A program made the translations under genes and the position numbers. The notes under the pieces are model-generated. The model was not told the DNA's origin. It saw only the letters and a list, made by a program, of their open reading frames with translations, and ran no database searches. Positions 17,736 through 26,049 of a stretch of DNA of 64,000 nucleotides are shown here, in pieces (position 1 is the first letter of the stretch; every line of letters begins with the position of its first letter). The stretch comes from UBA4658 sp002405485 (GTDB lineage Bacteria > Planctomycetota > Phycisphaerae > Phycisphaerales > UBA1924). The stretch spans positions 45,367-109,366 of the forward strand of contig DAISGC010000002.1 of the NCBI GenBank assembly GCA_036823255.1, in the 5' to 3' direction.

Positions 17736-19496
17736 GTGAATCCTTCGAGAACGATGTCGCGTCGATCGGCTCCGCTTCCTCGGGCGCGGTGGCTGTCGTT
17801 TGTCGCCGCCGGGCTGCTGCATGGCGTGTTTCTGGCTCTGGCGTTTCCTCCCGTGGGGCTGTGGCCTGTGGCGCTTGTGGCGATCGTTCCGCTGATCTGG
17901 GCGGCGTGTCGCACGGGCGGATCGGCGAAGTCGGCGGCGATGCTCGTTGGCCTCGGGGCGTTTCCCGGGTGGATGTTCCAGCACGTCTGGCTGCTGCACA
18001 TCACGGGGCCCGGGTATCCGGCGATGGGCGTGTACATGTCGGCGTACACGGCGGTGTTCGTGTGGCTGATCGCGCAGGCGCGGTGCGCCGACTGGCCGAT
18101 TCCCATGTCGGTCGTCGCCGGGCTGCTATGGACAGCGTTTGAGGTGCTCCGGGGCGAGCTGCTGCTCACCGGGTACGGGTTCTACCTGCTCGGGCACCCG
18201 ATGATCGACAGCACGCTGCTGAGCGCGCCGGCGGCGATCCTCGGGGCGTATGCGATCTCGACGCTGTGCGCGGGGATCGCGGGGGCGGTGGCCGATGCGG
18301 CGGGGTGGTCCGGCTTGAGTCGACCGACCGGGGGTGCGGGCGCGCTGGTGATTGCCGCTGTGTGGCTGGCGCTTGGCGCTGTCGGGCTGAGTGTGAATCG
18401 GGATCAGGGGCCGCAATCGGACCTGCGTGTCGGGGTGGTTCAGACCAACCTGCCGCAGAGCAACAAGATCGGCTGGTCGATCGCGAACAAGCGCGAGGAC
18501 ATGAAGCGGTTCATCGCGCTCACCGAGCAGGTCGGCACGCAGCGTCCGGCGCCGGACGTGATTCTGTGGCCCGAGACGATGTTTCCAGGCGATGCGCTCA
18601 ATCGCGAGGCGATCGACCAGTTCGACGCCGCGGGGGTGTTCTATCGCGTGCGGGATGACGCCGGTCAGGAGACCAAAGTCCCCGCCAGTGCGTTCGCGGC
18701 GGACCTGCTCGCGACGCATCGCACGCTGGGGACGCCGATGCTCGTCGGGGGCATCGCGATGGACGGGAACGTGCTGGAGCTGCTCAACCCCGCGAGCACG
18801 ACGCGGCCGCGGCGATACAACAGCGTGCACCTGCTGATGAGCGGGCGCATCGCCCAGGATCGCTACGACAAAGTCGACCTGACGCCCTTTGGCGAGGTGA
18901 TCCCGTATGTGCACCGCTGGCCGAGGGTCCAGCAGATGGTGCTCAACCTCGGGGCGGCGGGGATGCAGTTCGACCTGTCTGCGGGCACTCGGGCGATGCC
19001 GATCCGCGTGCCGGTGGGGCGGAGCGATTACGCGGCGGCGGGCGTGATGATGGCGACGCCGATCTGCTTTGAGGTGACCCGGCCGGGGCTGTGCCGACGG
19101 CTGGCGCTGGGCGACGGGACGCCCGGCGGGCGCGCGGGCGTACTTGTGAACTTCAGCAACGATGGGTGGTTCGGGGACTGGGATCCCGGCCGACAGGTCC
19201 ACATGCTGGCGGCGCGCTGGCGGTGCGTGGAGCTCGGCTTGCCGATGGTGCGGGCGGTGAACACGGGCATCTCCGCGGCGATCGATCGTCGCGGGCAGCT
19301 CATCGGGACCGACGGCGGGCTGCGAAGGGAGGCCGCGCTGGTGCTGACGATTCCGGTGCAGACGGGTGCGAAGCGAGCGCAGACGCCGTTTGTGACGCTT
19401 GGGTCGGTCCCGATGCTCGTGCTGGCGGGGCTTGGCGGGGCGCTCGGGGTGGCGTGCTGGTGGCGTCGTCGTCGCGTGGAGACTGGACTGCTGTAG
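17736..19496 (+). CDS. lnt: Apolipoprotein N-acyltransferase
   Basis: 586 residues. Adds the third acyl chain to the N-terminal Cys of lipoproteins in the inner membrane; the window encodes several lipoproteins that would be its substrates. About six membrane segments fill residues 20-220, then a nitrilase-type domain carries the triad: Glu in LWPETMFPG, Lys in YDKVDLTPFGE, Cys in ATPICFEV. NFSNDGWFGDW and AVNTGISAAID are the usual later motifs, and a last membrane segment lies at the C terminus. The start is GTG 17736; ATG 17754 is an alternative that would lose six residues. Confidence 0.92.
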   Translation: MNPSRTMSRRSAPLPRARWLSFVAAGLLHGVFLALAFPPVGLWPVALVAIVPLIWAACRTGGSAKSAAMLVGLGAFPGWMFQHVWLLHITGPGYPAMGVYMSAYTAVFVWLIAQARCADWPIPMSVVAGLLWTAFEVLRGELLLTGYGFYLLGHPMIDSTLLSAPAAILGAYAISTLCAGIAGAVADAAGWSGLSRPTGGAGALVIAAVWLALGAVGLSVNRDQGPQSDLRVGVVQTNLPQSNKIGWSIANKREDMKRFIALTEQVGTQRPAPDVILWPETMFPGDALNREAIDQFDAAGVFYRVRDDAGQETKVPASAFAADLLATHRTLGTPMLVGGIAMDGNVLELLNPASTTRPRRYNSVHLLMSGRIAQDRYDKVDLTPFGEVIPYVHRWPRVQQMVLNLGAAGMQFDLSAGTRAMPIRVPVGRSDYAAAGVMMATPICFEVTRPGLCRRLALGDGTPGGRAGVLVNFSNDGWFGDWDPGRQVHMLAARWRCVELGLPMVRAVNTGISAAIDRRGQLIGTDGGLRREAALVLTIPVQTGAKRAQTPFVTLGSVPMLVLAGLGGALGVACWWRRRRVETGLL

Positions 19497-19542
19497 GATT
19501 GAACGCGCCGCGAGTCGTACCAGGGCGCACAGGAGAGTCGGC

Positions 19543-20820
19543 ATGCAGATCAAGGCCAGGGCGTCACGAGTGGTGGGAATGACGCTAATCGTGACGATGC
19601 TCGCGTGTGCGGCGTGCGAGGGGCCGCAGCCAAAACGGCGCAGCGCCCGAAAGCCCAAGCCCACGGCGGAGACCGCGGTGCTGACTCCTCAATCCGCACA
19701 GAACGCGGGGAGTGCGGCGCGGGCGTCTGGGAACGCGGCTGAGGAGCGTGCGGTGATCACCCCCAGCGATCCGGTTGCGCCGCCCCCATCGCGGGCCAGA
19801 TCCGCCGGCGCGAGTTCAGAGACTGGGATCATCAGTCCGTCCGGTCCGGGTTCGGCGCGTGCCGTCGAGACGATGACGTCGGCGGATCGCGCAACGCTGC
19901 GAGAGAGAGCCCTGGATCTGCTGGTCAACACGGCGACATCGGGGAGCGACGAGGAGCGGGCCAACGCTGTCGAGGCGCTTGTGGCAACGCCCGGCCGCCT
20001 GAGCGGTGTTGCGGAGACGGCCTTGCAGGATCGCAACGTCGCGGTTCGGACGGTGGCGGCGATGACGATCGGCAAGGCGCAGGTTCGTCCGCTGGCTGGA
20101 AAGGTGCGGCCGCTGCTGACGGACAACTCGCCGTTCGTGCAGGCGGCGGCGATCTATGCGCTTCGACGATGCGGGATTGGCGCGGATCCGACGCCGCTGG
20201 CGGGCATGCTCCTTGATCCGTCCACGCGGGTGCGTTCGCACGCGGCGTACATCCTGGGCGAACTGGGAGACACCTCGGCGCTTGGCCCGCTGCGTGACGC
20301 CCACAAGCACGGCGGGGGTGCGGGCCGGATGAACGGGAGCGAGCTTCGCGTCAGCGATCTCCAGATCGCCGAGGCCCGGATCAAGCTCGGGGACTCCAGC
20401 GCACTCGCGGACATCCGATCGGCGCTGTTTCCCGCCCGGGCAGAGGATCTGGAGGCGACCATTCTGGCGATCCAGATCATCGGTCAGGTCAAGGATGCGG
20501 CAAGCGTGAACCGGCTCATCGACCTGACTCAGCCGAGGGACCCCTCTGGTCAGGAGCAGCCGGGCGAGGTGCGGATGGCGGCGGCCATGGCGCTGGCCCG
20601 CATGGGGCAGCCGCATGGGTCGTCGATCGCCCGGGAGTTCTTTGCCGGGGCCAGCGAGCCGCTGCGAGCGCAGTCGGCGCACCTGTTCGGGGAGACCAAG
20701 CGACCGGAGAATCTGAGCGTGCTGAGTCGGATGCTGGAAGATCCGGACGGCCGAGTCCGGGTCGCAGCGGCATCTGCGATTGTGAAGATCACCGATGCGG
20801 CGGCCAAGCGTGGGGAGTAG
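19543..20820 (+). CDS. HEAT-repeat lipoprotein
   Basis: 425 residues. A signal peptide with a lipobox-like MLACAAC suggests a lipid-anchored exported protein. Residues 30-130 are a Ser/Ala/Pro-rich spacer. The rest is a series of HEAT/PBS-type helical repeats (for example AVRTVAAMTIGKAQVRPLAG and VQAAAIYALRRCG), a scaffold for protein binding. No catalytic motif is seen. AGGAG lies 7 nt before ATG 19543, which decides this start over upstream in-frame ones that overlap lnt. It follows lnt by 46 bp on the same strand. The partner is unknown. Confidence 0.8.
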   Translation: MQIKARASRVVGMTLIVTMLACAACEGPQPKRRSARKPKPTAETAVLTPQSAQNAGSAARASGNAAEERAVITPSDPVAPPPSRARSAGASSETGIISPSGPGSARAVETMTSADRATLRERALDLLVNTATSGSDEERANAVEALVATPGRLSGVAETALQDRNVAVRTVAAMTIGKAQVRPLAGKVRPLLTDNSPFVQAAAIYALRRCGIGADPTPLAGMLLDPSTRVRSHAAYILGELGDTSALGPLRDAHKHGGGAGRMNGSELRVSDLQIAEARIKLGDSSALADIRSALFPARAEDLEATILAIQIIGQVKDAASVNRLIDLTQPRDPSGQEQPGEVRMAAAMALARMGQPHGSSIAREFFAGASEPLRAQSAHLFGETKRPENLSVLSRMLEDPDGRVRVAAASAIVKITDAAAKRGE

Positions 20821-20982
20821 GCAAAGGGGGCTTTGCCGGGGGAACTGGCGGGGACCGTTCGGCTCCGGGCAGCGAGCCCCTGCCGCGGGCTGACCCTGAG
20901 CCCCTGGGCCAAGAGGGCCGGAGGTACGTCGGTGCGGTTGGCGTCGGGAGGGACAAGATCGCGGTGGTCCTGGGGCCGCGAG
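20821..20982. other. Gene-free stretch before the 21.0-kb promoter
   Basis: Together with the promoter and leader downstream this makes a 389-bp gap between the HEAT gene and the coiled-coil gene. Just after the stop, GCAAAG-GGGG-CTTTGC (around 20821-20836) forms a small hairpin without a T-run. I see no credible gene here. Confidence 0.6.
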
Positions 20983-21012
20983 TTGACAGCCCCCCCCCCG
21001 CTGCGGTATTAC
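20983..21012 (+). promoter_or_regulatory. Sigma70-type promoter with poly-C spacer
   Basis: Perfect -35 TTGACA (20983-20988), 18-bp spacer, -10 TATTAC (21007-21012). Ten consecutive C residues (20990-20999) fill more than half of the spacer, so slippage would change promoter geometry. The coiled-coil gene starts about 198 bp downstream of the -10. Confidence 0.62.
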
Positions 21013-21110
21013 TGTGCCTCCCTGGAGCGACGCTTGTGGTCTGTTTGGGGGGTATTCGCTTCTGAAGGGTCTCGGCTGGAAACAGGCGAGCGCTGGGGAG
21101 CGGATAGGGT

Positions 21111-21137
21111 GCGCCGGCTTCAGGATGGAGCCGGCGC
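21111..21137 (+). promoter_or_regulatory. Hairpin in the long 5' leader of the coiled-coil gene
   Basis: Perfect 9-bp arms GCGCCGGCT (21111-21119) and AGCCGGCGC (21129-21137) around a 9-nt loop. It lies in the roughly 190-nt leader between the proposed promoter and GTG 21210 and has no T-run, so it is more likely a leader structure than a terminator. Confidence 0.55.
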
Positions 21138-21209
21138 AAGCAAGATGCGGAGCTGGCGGGCCGGGTGTTTGGCCAACCGGCCTTGGGATGGGCTATCGAG
21201 GAGCCGACA

Positions 21210-22079
21210 GTGCACATTGTCACCAAGATTCTGATCGTGTTCGTGGCCATTCTGAGCTTGCTGCTGTCGGCGCTGACGATGGCCTATTCGGCCAACGCGG
21301 GTGCGCTGGCTCAGGCAGTGCGGAGCGAGACCAACCGCCGAGCGGCGGTGGAGAACGAGATGCAGGCGATGGCCGGAGCCCGGGGTGTGGAGCTGGCGAG
21401 CGCCGAGGACAAGCGGAAGGCGCTTGAGGGCCAGGTGAGCGCGGCCCAGTCCACGATCGCGCAGTTGCAGTCGGAGAACACCAACCTCAAGAGCGAGGTG
21501 CAGCAGGCCAAGGCGGACGCGAACGCGATCCGCAACCAGATCTCCCAGCTTGGCGCGACGGTGGACACGCAGGCCGCGCTGATCAAGAACTATCGGGACG
21601 AGGCGACGGTCATCCGCGAGAAGCTGCTCACCAGCGACAAGCGTCAGATCGAGCTTCTGGATCGGATCAACGATCTCGAGAGCGCCCGCGAGGTGCTTGA
21701 GCAGAACGCGCGGGCCCTGAAGGAGCAGCTTGAGGAGACCAAGCTCGCTCTGCAATCGGCCCAGCAGCAGGCGCAGGGTGGCTCGACGGGCACGGCTCTG
21801 GCCGCTCGGACCCTGCCTCGCGAGCTCTCCGGCCCGCTGGTGACGGCTCGGGTGACGCAGACGTTCAAGAGCCCGGCGGGTGATGACATGGTCGAGATCA
21901 ACGAGGGCTCCAATCGAGGCATCCGTCCCAACACGCTCATGACGGTCGTTCGCGGGGACGGCCAGTTCGTCGCCAGCGTGGTGATCACCGTTGTTGAGCC
22001 GACTCGCTCGGTTGGCAAGGTGACGCTCACCAAGATGGCCGTGAGCAACGACGATCGCGTGCTGAGCCGGCTGGACTGA
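21210..22079 (+). CDS. Membrane-anchored coiled-coil protein, function unknown
   Basis: 289 residues. One N-terminal membrane segment (KILIVFVAILSLLLSAL), then a long heptad-rich coiled coil over about residues 25-185 (Gln/Glu/Ala/Leu-rich), then a compact C-terminal beta-rich domain beginning near RELSGPLVTARV and ending NDDRVLSRLD. The layout recalls septum- or envelope-spanning tethers such as MreC, but I see no diagnostic motif and make no such claim. GTG 21210 is chosen because GAGGAG lies 6 nt upstream. A 74-aa membrane protein follows 88 bp later and probably belongs with it. Confidence 0.75.
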   Translation: MHIVTKILIVFVAILSLLLSALTMAYSANAGALAQAVRSETNRRAAVENEMQAMAGARGVELASAEDKRKALEGQVSAAQSTIAQLQSENTNLKSEVQQAKADANAIRNQISQLGATVDTQAALIKNYRDEATVIREKLLTSDKRQIELLDRINDLESAREVLEQNARALKEQLEETKLALQSAQQQAQGGSTGTALAARTLPRELSGPLVTARVTQTFKSPAGDDMVEINEGSNRGIRPNTLMTVVRGDGQFVASVVITVVEPTRSVGKVTLTKMAVSNDDRVLSRLD

Positions 22080-22167
22080 TCAGCGACTGAAGTCGTTCGG
22101 GAGCTGGGTCGGGGCGGGGGTTCGGGTCGGCGGGAACACTCGGCAGAAACAGATCGCGAGACAAGCC

Positions 22168-22392
22168 ATGAGCCAGTTCGGAATGCAGATGCCCGCCGGA
22201 ACGCTCCAGCGCGGGCCGTCCATGAACGTGTACACGGGTCTGTTGTTCCTCGCCGTGCTTGCGCTGGTGGCGGCGAGCGCGTTCGTGTTCGTGCAGGGCG
22301 CGATCATCGGACCTGAGGGCAACGCTCTGGGCGTGCATCCCGTCGAGGAAGGCAAGCCCGTGCAGGTGAAGCTCTCGGGCGAGTCTCGATGA
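22168..22392 (+). CDS. Small single-pass membrane protein
   Basis: 74 residues. A polar, Met/Gln/Gly-rich N terminus, one membrane segment (about residues 22-46, core LLFLAVLALVAASAFVFV) and a short polar tail. No family recognised. It sits on the same strand just after the coiled-coil membrane protein and may be its partner. Codon use looks like that of the neighbours. Confidence 0.65.
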   Translation: MSQFGMQMPAGTLQRGPSMNVYTGLLFLAVLALVAASAFVFVQGAIIGPEGNALGVHPVEEGKPVQVKLSGESR

Positions 22393-22508
22393 GTTTGACC
22401 GGCTTCGGCGGGGTGTGACTACATCCAGCATGGCTCGGTGGGCGTACTCGGTCTGGGCGTGTCTGGATCGCCCGGGTTCTTGTGCGCACGTCCAGTTTGG
22501 ACCCCATC

Positions 22509-23003
22509 ATGACCGAACGCTCTGCGTTACCGACTTCGCCACCCCCCATGCACCGGGTGCATGCGCTCCAGCCGCGGTACAGCACGGCGGGAGACATCTA
22601 CACGATCCTGGCTCATGGCGAGGATACCGGCGGCCAGTTCACCACGGTGGAAGTGATCGTGCCGCCGGGTGGCGGCCCTCCTCTGCACACCCATGCGCGT
22701 GAGGACGAGTTCTTCGTGGTTCTCGAGGGCGAGGTGACGTTCACGGTTGCCGGACGAGCACTCCTGGCAAGGCCGGGAGATTCCGTGTTCGGGCCGCGCG
22801 GCATCCCGCACCGCTTCGAGAACTCGGGCAAAGGCCCGGTGCGGATGCTCATGACGGCGACGCCAGCGGGATTCGAGAGGATGCTGATGGCGATCTCGAC
22901 AGAGCTGGAACCCGGCGCGACGTCGCCGGCGCCGGTATCTCCGGACATGATGGCACGCGTGCTCGCGGAGTGTCCGAAGTTCGGCGTGACCCTGCATGTG
23001 TGA
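22509..23003 (+). CDS. Cupin-domain protein
   Basis: 164 residues with one cupin beta-barrel. Motif 1 is visible as PLHTHAREDEFFVVLEGEVTF, with the two His and the Glu that normally bind a metal, and motif 2 as PRGIPHRFEN with the third His. Single-domain cupins of this kind include quercetin-dioxygenase-like enzymes and small-molecule sensors, so the reaction cannot be named. ATG 22509 is chosen; a GTG nine codons upstream is possible. No clear operon partner. Confidence 0.82.
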   Translation: MTERSALPTSPPPMHRVHALQPRYSTAGDIYTILAHGEDTGGQFTTVEVIVPPGGGPPLHTHAREDEFFVVLEGEVTFTVAGRALLARPGDSVFGPRGIPHRFENSGKGPVRMLMTATPAGFERMLMAISTELEPGATSPAPVSPDMMARVLAECPKFGVTLHV

Positions 23004-23115
23004 ACCGGTGGCTCGGTCGCCCCGTCAAGTGGCGAGGGCGATGAGGGGTAGGATTGGACGTGACGGCTCGCCTGCCCGGACGGTGAGGCGAAGGTGAGCC
23101 GCATCGGGAGCGACC

Positions 23116-23337
23116 ATGGACCCCATCACGGCCTATCGCGCGTATTGGCACGCAGAGAGCAACAGCGGACGGCTTTACCTGCAGCTTGCCGACGATCCCA
23201 AGCGGTCGGTGCACATCGACGTGGACTCTGCCGCGGAACTGAACGCGATGGTGGATCTGCTTCGTCACAATGCATCGATGAGCTATGACCCGGAGAGCAA
23301 GGCGATCTCGACGGCGTGGCGCAAGCCGGGGGCCTGA
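23116..23337 (+). CDS. Small conserved-looking protein, unknown function
   Basis: 73 residues, acidic to neutral, predicted soluble alpha/beta (GRLYLQLADDP then SVHIDVDSAAELNAMVDLLRH). GGGAG lies 5 nt upstream of the ATG, a good ribosome-binding site that supports translation. It precedes the prepilin-like gene by 116 bp. No family recognised. Confidence 0.6.
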   Translation: MDPITAYRAYWHAESNSGRLYLQLADDPKRSVHIDVDSAAELNAMVDLLRHNASMSYDPESKAISTAWRKPGA

Positions 23338-23453
23338 AGCAGAGTGTGCCGAGACTCGGCGCGCCGTTGACGGGCGTGCAAAAACCGTTTGGCGTGACGG
23401 GGCGTACTCCGACAGCCCGCACCATCGCGTGCGATGCACATGGAGATGTCCCG

Positions 23454-24380
23454 ATGGCTGCGAGATCACACGGATGTCGGCGCGATGGCCGCGCTTTCAC
23501 GCTTATCGAGCTGTTGGTCGTCATCGCGATCATCGCGCTGCTGGTGGGGATCCTGCTGCCCGCGCTTGGGCAGGCGCGGAACGCGTCGCGGACGACGGTG
23601 TGCCTGTCGAACCAGCGTCAGCTCGGGGTCGCGGCGCGGCTGTACGCCGACGAGCATAAGGGTGAGTTCTTCCATCACCACGAGGGCTGGGTGCTGGATG
23701 ATGGAACACAGGTGGCGGAGCTCCCGGCGACGCCGGAGGAGTGCGCTGGGGGCGGGACCGGGGCGAGTGAGGCCGAGAAACCGTGGACCATCTTCTTCTA
23801 CCCGTACTACCAGAACCGTCAGATCGGTTTCTGTCCGAGCGATCCGACTCGGCGGAGCATGAAGCTCGCGACCAATCTGGATGAGTTCAACGGCGGGATC
23901 GAGAGCGTGGACGACGCGCTGCCGCCCGAGAGCGAACAGGCGATCGCCGAGGAGCAGGGGCTGACCATCGTGAGCTATCTGATCAACTCGGTGTTCACAC
24001 ATCGATCGGCTCGCTTCGCGACCGAGCGGGCCCTGCTGGGGTTCGCGACGGACGCGGCGATGGACGGGGCGCTCAACCAGCAGCTCATCATGTTCAGTGA
24101 GCGCAACAGCGAGGCCATGAACGCGCCGGACAACGAGGCGTTCGGAAGCGTGAATCAGGACGACTATGACGCGTGGGTGGGCGAGGCGGCGCTTGTCCGA
24201 TGGGGTTCGGAGGCGGGCGTGTACGGCAACCAGGGGTGGATCCGGTACAACCGGCACTCGGGAGCGGCGAACTACACCTTCATCGACGGGCACGCCGCGA
24301 CGCTCCGCTGGACGGATGCGCGGAGCAAGCAGTTCCCCGATCTTCGTGTGCGGCGCCCGTTGGACAATCCTCCGCGATGA
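23454..24380 (+). CDS. Prepilin-like protein with N-terminal methylation motif and H-x9-DG
   Basis: 308 residues. The N terminus has a short basic leader and the type IV pilin/type II secretion pseudopilin motif FTLIELLVVIAIIALLVGIL, so it should be processed by the prepilin peptidase and inserted as a pilin-like subunit. The residue before the cleavage site is Ala (RAFTLIE) rather than the usual Gly. Near the C terminus HSGAANYTFIDG fits the H-x9-DG motif shared by the large planctomycete family of such proteins. GGAG lies 8 nt before ATG 23454. It is tail-to-tail with the next gene, 5 bp apart. Confidence 0.86.
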   Translation: MAARSHGCRRDGRAFTLIELLVVIAIIALLVGILLPALGQARNASRTTVCLSNQRQLGVAARLYADEHKGEFFHHHEGWVLDDGTQVAELPATPEECAGGGTGASEAEKPWTIFFYPYYQNRQIGFCPSDPTRRSMKLATNLDEFNGGIESVDDALPPESEQAIAEEQGLTIVSYLINSVFTHRSARFATERALLGFATDAAMDGALNQQLIMFSERNSEAMNAPDNEAFGSVNQDDYDAWVGEAALVRWGSEAGVYGNQGWIRYNRHSGAANYTFIDGHAATLRWTDARSKQFPDLRVRRPLDNPPR

Positions 24381-24385
24381 TCGCG

Positions 24386-25663
24386 TCAGTCCGTGCCCGC
24401 TGGCTTCTGGAATGTCAATGAGACCTGGGACCCATAGATCGGATAGTCGATGCCCACCCGGAACGCTCGATAATGCGCAGGATTCCACCGCATCGCCTGC
24501 ATGATGCGCGCGACGACATGCATCGCCGCAGGGGCCGCGGCGGAGCGGAGCGAGCCGCCTTTGCCCAGAGGCCGCACCGTCTCGCTCAGGTCGAGTTCGT
24601 CGAGTTCCCGACGTGGATCGAAGACGTCGGCGATGCCCTCGAAGGACGTGTCGTGGATCTTGAGGCCTGGGTGCTGTCCGGGGAAAAGATCCTCATGCAC
24701 GAGCAGGTCGAACTGCAGGTGCTTGGCGGGGATGCTTGCCTCGGCGAAGAAGAACCACCCCTTCTTCACGCCGAAGCGTTTGACCTCGGCGAGGTTGACG
24801 TCGGCGAAGACCAGATCGACAGCGGAGCCGGCCCCGAAGCTCGAGCCGCCGAGGGTGTAGCGCACGCTGTCGCCGTTGATGCTCAGGTCGATGGAGGGAA
24901 GCGGATCGGTGCAGAACTCGCGGATGAGCGGTGGGCGCTCGGGAACGATCGGCTGAAGATCGATGTCCAGAGCCTTTCGTGCGGCGGGTTCGGCGCTGAC
25001 GCGTCGGGAGGCGAACTTGACCTTGACGCCCGGGCGGACGCGCTGCAAGCCGCGCATGCCGTGCATCCAGACGATGTCGATGAGATCTCCGCCAACGCTT
25101 GGATGGAGGATGCACGCGGCAAAGAGCGCGTCGACCTGAACCCCCTTGAGCTGGCTGTTGGCCTTGAAGGCGGCCTGCTTGCGTCGAAGCTCGAACTCGG
25201 ACCGGGCCTCGGGAATCCAGGAGCTCAGAATCGCGTCCAGCACGCTTCGGTCGCCGACCTGCGCGTCGATGAGGGTCTCGAACGCATCGATGGCATCCTG
25301 AGCCGCGGCGACGCGCTCGACGTTGACTCCCGCCCGGGCGGCCGATCGCACCAGTGTTCGCAGCGGCTCCGGGCCTGGCATGGCGTACAGCGAGGCGATC
25401 GGATCTTCGGCACGAGTGGCCTTCAAGACCCGGCTGGCAAGCACCTTGTCGACCTTCAGCGCGTGGGCCAGTGCGACCGGTCCGGCCGCCGGCACCTCGA
25501 CGGCGTGCACGATGGCGCGGATCGCTCCCAGCATGCGCTCCCCCACTGCGATGATGTCCGACTCCAGCGGCGACACCGCCGCGGCTTGAACCGGGGACGG
25601 CTGGGCCGAGGCAGCTCGACGCTGATGAGTCGGTGTCGCGCTGTTGGGCTGAGGGGTATTCAT
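24386..25663 (-). CDS. Unrecognised 425-residue protein with possible winged-helix N terminus
   Basis: 425 residues, soluble. After a Pro/Gln/Ala-rich first 30 residues, a helical region (LESDIIAVGERMLGAIRAIV, then ALAHALKVDKVLASRVLKA) resembles a winged-helix DNA-binding domain of the kind seen in MarR/IclR-like proteins. The middle and C-terminal parts are mixed alpha/beta (FCTDPLPSIDLSINGD, FGVKKGWFFFAEASIP, HEDLFPG) without a known motif. It may be a regulator or a planctomycete-specific protein; I do not assign a function. A 15-bp palindrome lies about 100 bp upstream of its start. Confidence 0.72.
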   Translation of the reverse strand: MNTPQPNSATPTHQRRAASAQPSPVQAAAVSPLESDIIAVGERMLGAIRAIVHAVEVPAAGPVALAHALKVDKVLASRVLKATRAEDPIASLYAMPGPEPLRTLVRSAARAGVNVERVAAAQDAIDAFETLIDAQVGDRSVLDAILSSWIPEARSEFELRRKQAAFKANSQLKGVQVDALFAACILHPSVGGDLIDIVWMHGMRGLQRVRPGVKVKFASRRVSAEPAARKALDIDLQPIVPERPPLIREFCTDPLPSIDLSINGDSVRYTLGGSSFGAGSAVDLVFADVNLAEVKRFGVKKGWFFFAEASIPAKHLQFDLLVHEDLFPGQHPGLKIHDTSFEGIADVFDPRRELDELDLSETVRPLGKGGSLRSAAAPAAMHVVARIMQAMRWNPAHYRAFRVGIDYPIYGSQVSLTFQKPAGTD

Positions 25664-25764
25664 GACCAGCCCTGCCGGATCAACTGTGCTCAGAGCAAGC
25701 GGGGATGACCATCATCGTACAAGAGAGGGACGATCCGCACAAGAACTCTCTGCATTTTCTTGGA

Positions 25765-25779
25765 AGTTTCCCGGAAACT
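25765..25779. promoter_or_regulatory. Operator-like palindrome
   Basis: AGTTTCC-C-GGAAACT, perfect 7-bp arms around one base, between divergent genes. It could bind a dimeric regulator, for instance the adjacent possible winged-helix protein; that link is inference only. Confidence 0.4.
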
Positions 25780-25911
25780 GCGGTACGCTCATGGGCTCGA
25801 GGTCAGGTCCGAGATTGAGGGCTTTGGGAGCAATAGGCGTGGAGTGCTCGCAGGGGGCACTTGAGTCTTTATCTGGATGTGGGCGGGGGGACGGCGGGCG
25901 AACAGGACATG

Positions 25912-25921
25912 NNNNNNNNNN
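25912..25921. other. Assembly gap (10 Ns)
   Basis: Ten unresolved bases. Gaps of a fixed 10 Ns are usually scaffold joins of unknown true length, so sequence between 25911 and 25922 may be missing. Confidence 0.97.
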
Positions 25922-26049
25922 GCTTTTGGTGTGGTGCGCCCTCTGGGGGGCCGTTTTGTATTTTCTTGATGCGGGCGGGGGCCCGGCGGGCTAACCGGTC
26001 ATGGGGCTTTGGCACGCCGGGGTATTGCTGTACGAAAGGAGACTGCACG

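Larger units (their letters stand above)
25664..26049. other. Gene-free 386-bp region with assembly gap
   Basis: Lies between the divergent 425-aa gene and the second dockerin-tailed gene. It contains a 15-bp palindrome (25765-25779) and the run of Ns. Apart from a strong AAGGAG ribosome-binding site before 26050, I see no gene or clear sigma70 promoter. Confidence 0.6.

Noticed and set aside
16820..19500. Insertion sequence or prophage remnant
   Set aside because: No transposase, integrase, terminal inverted repeats or target duplications seen here or elsewhere in the window.
18126..19664. 512-aa minus-strand frame
   Set aside because: Antisense to lnt, which has complete catalytic motifs; the shadow is R/H/P-rich.
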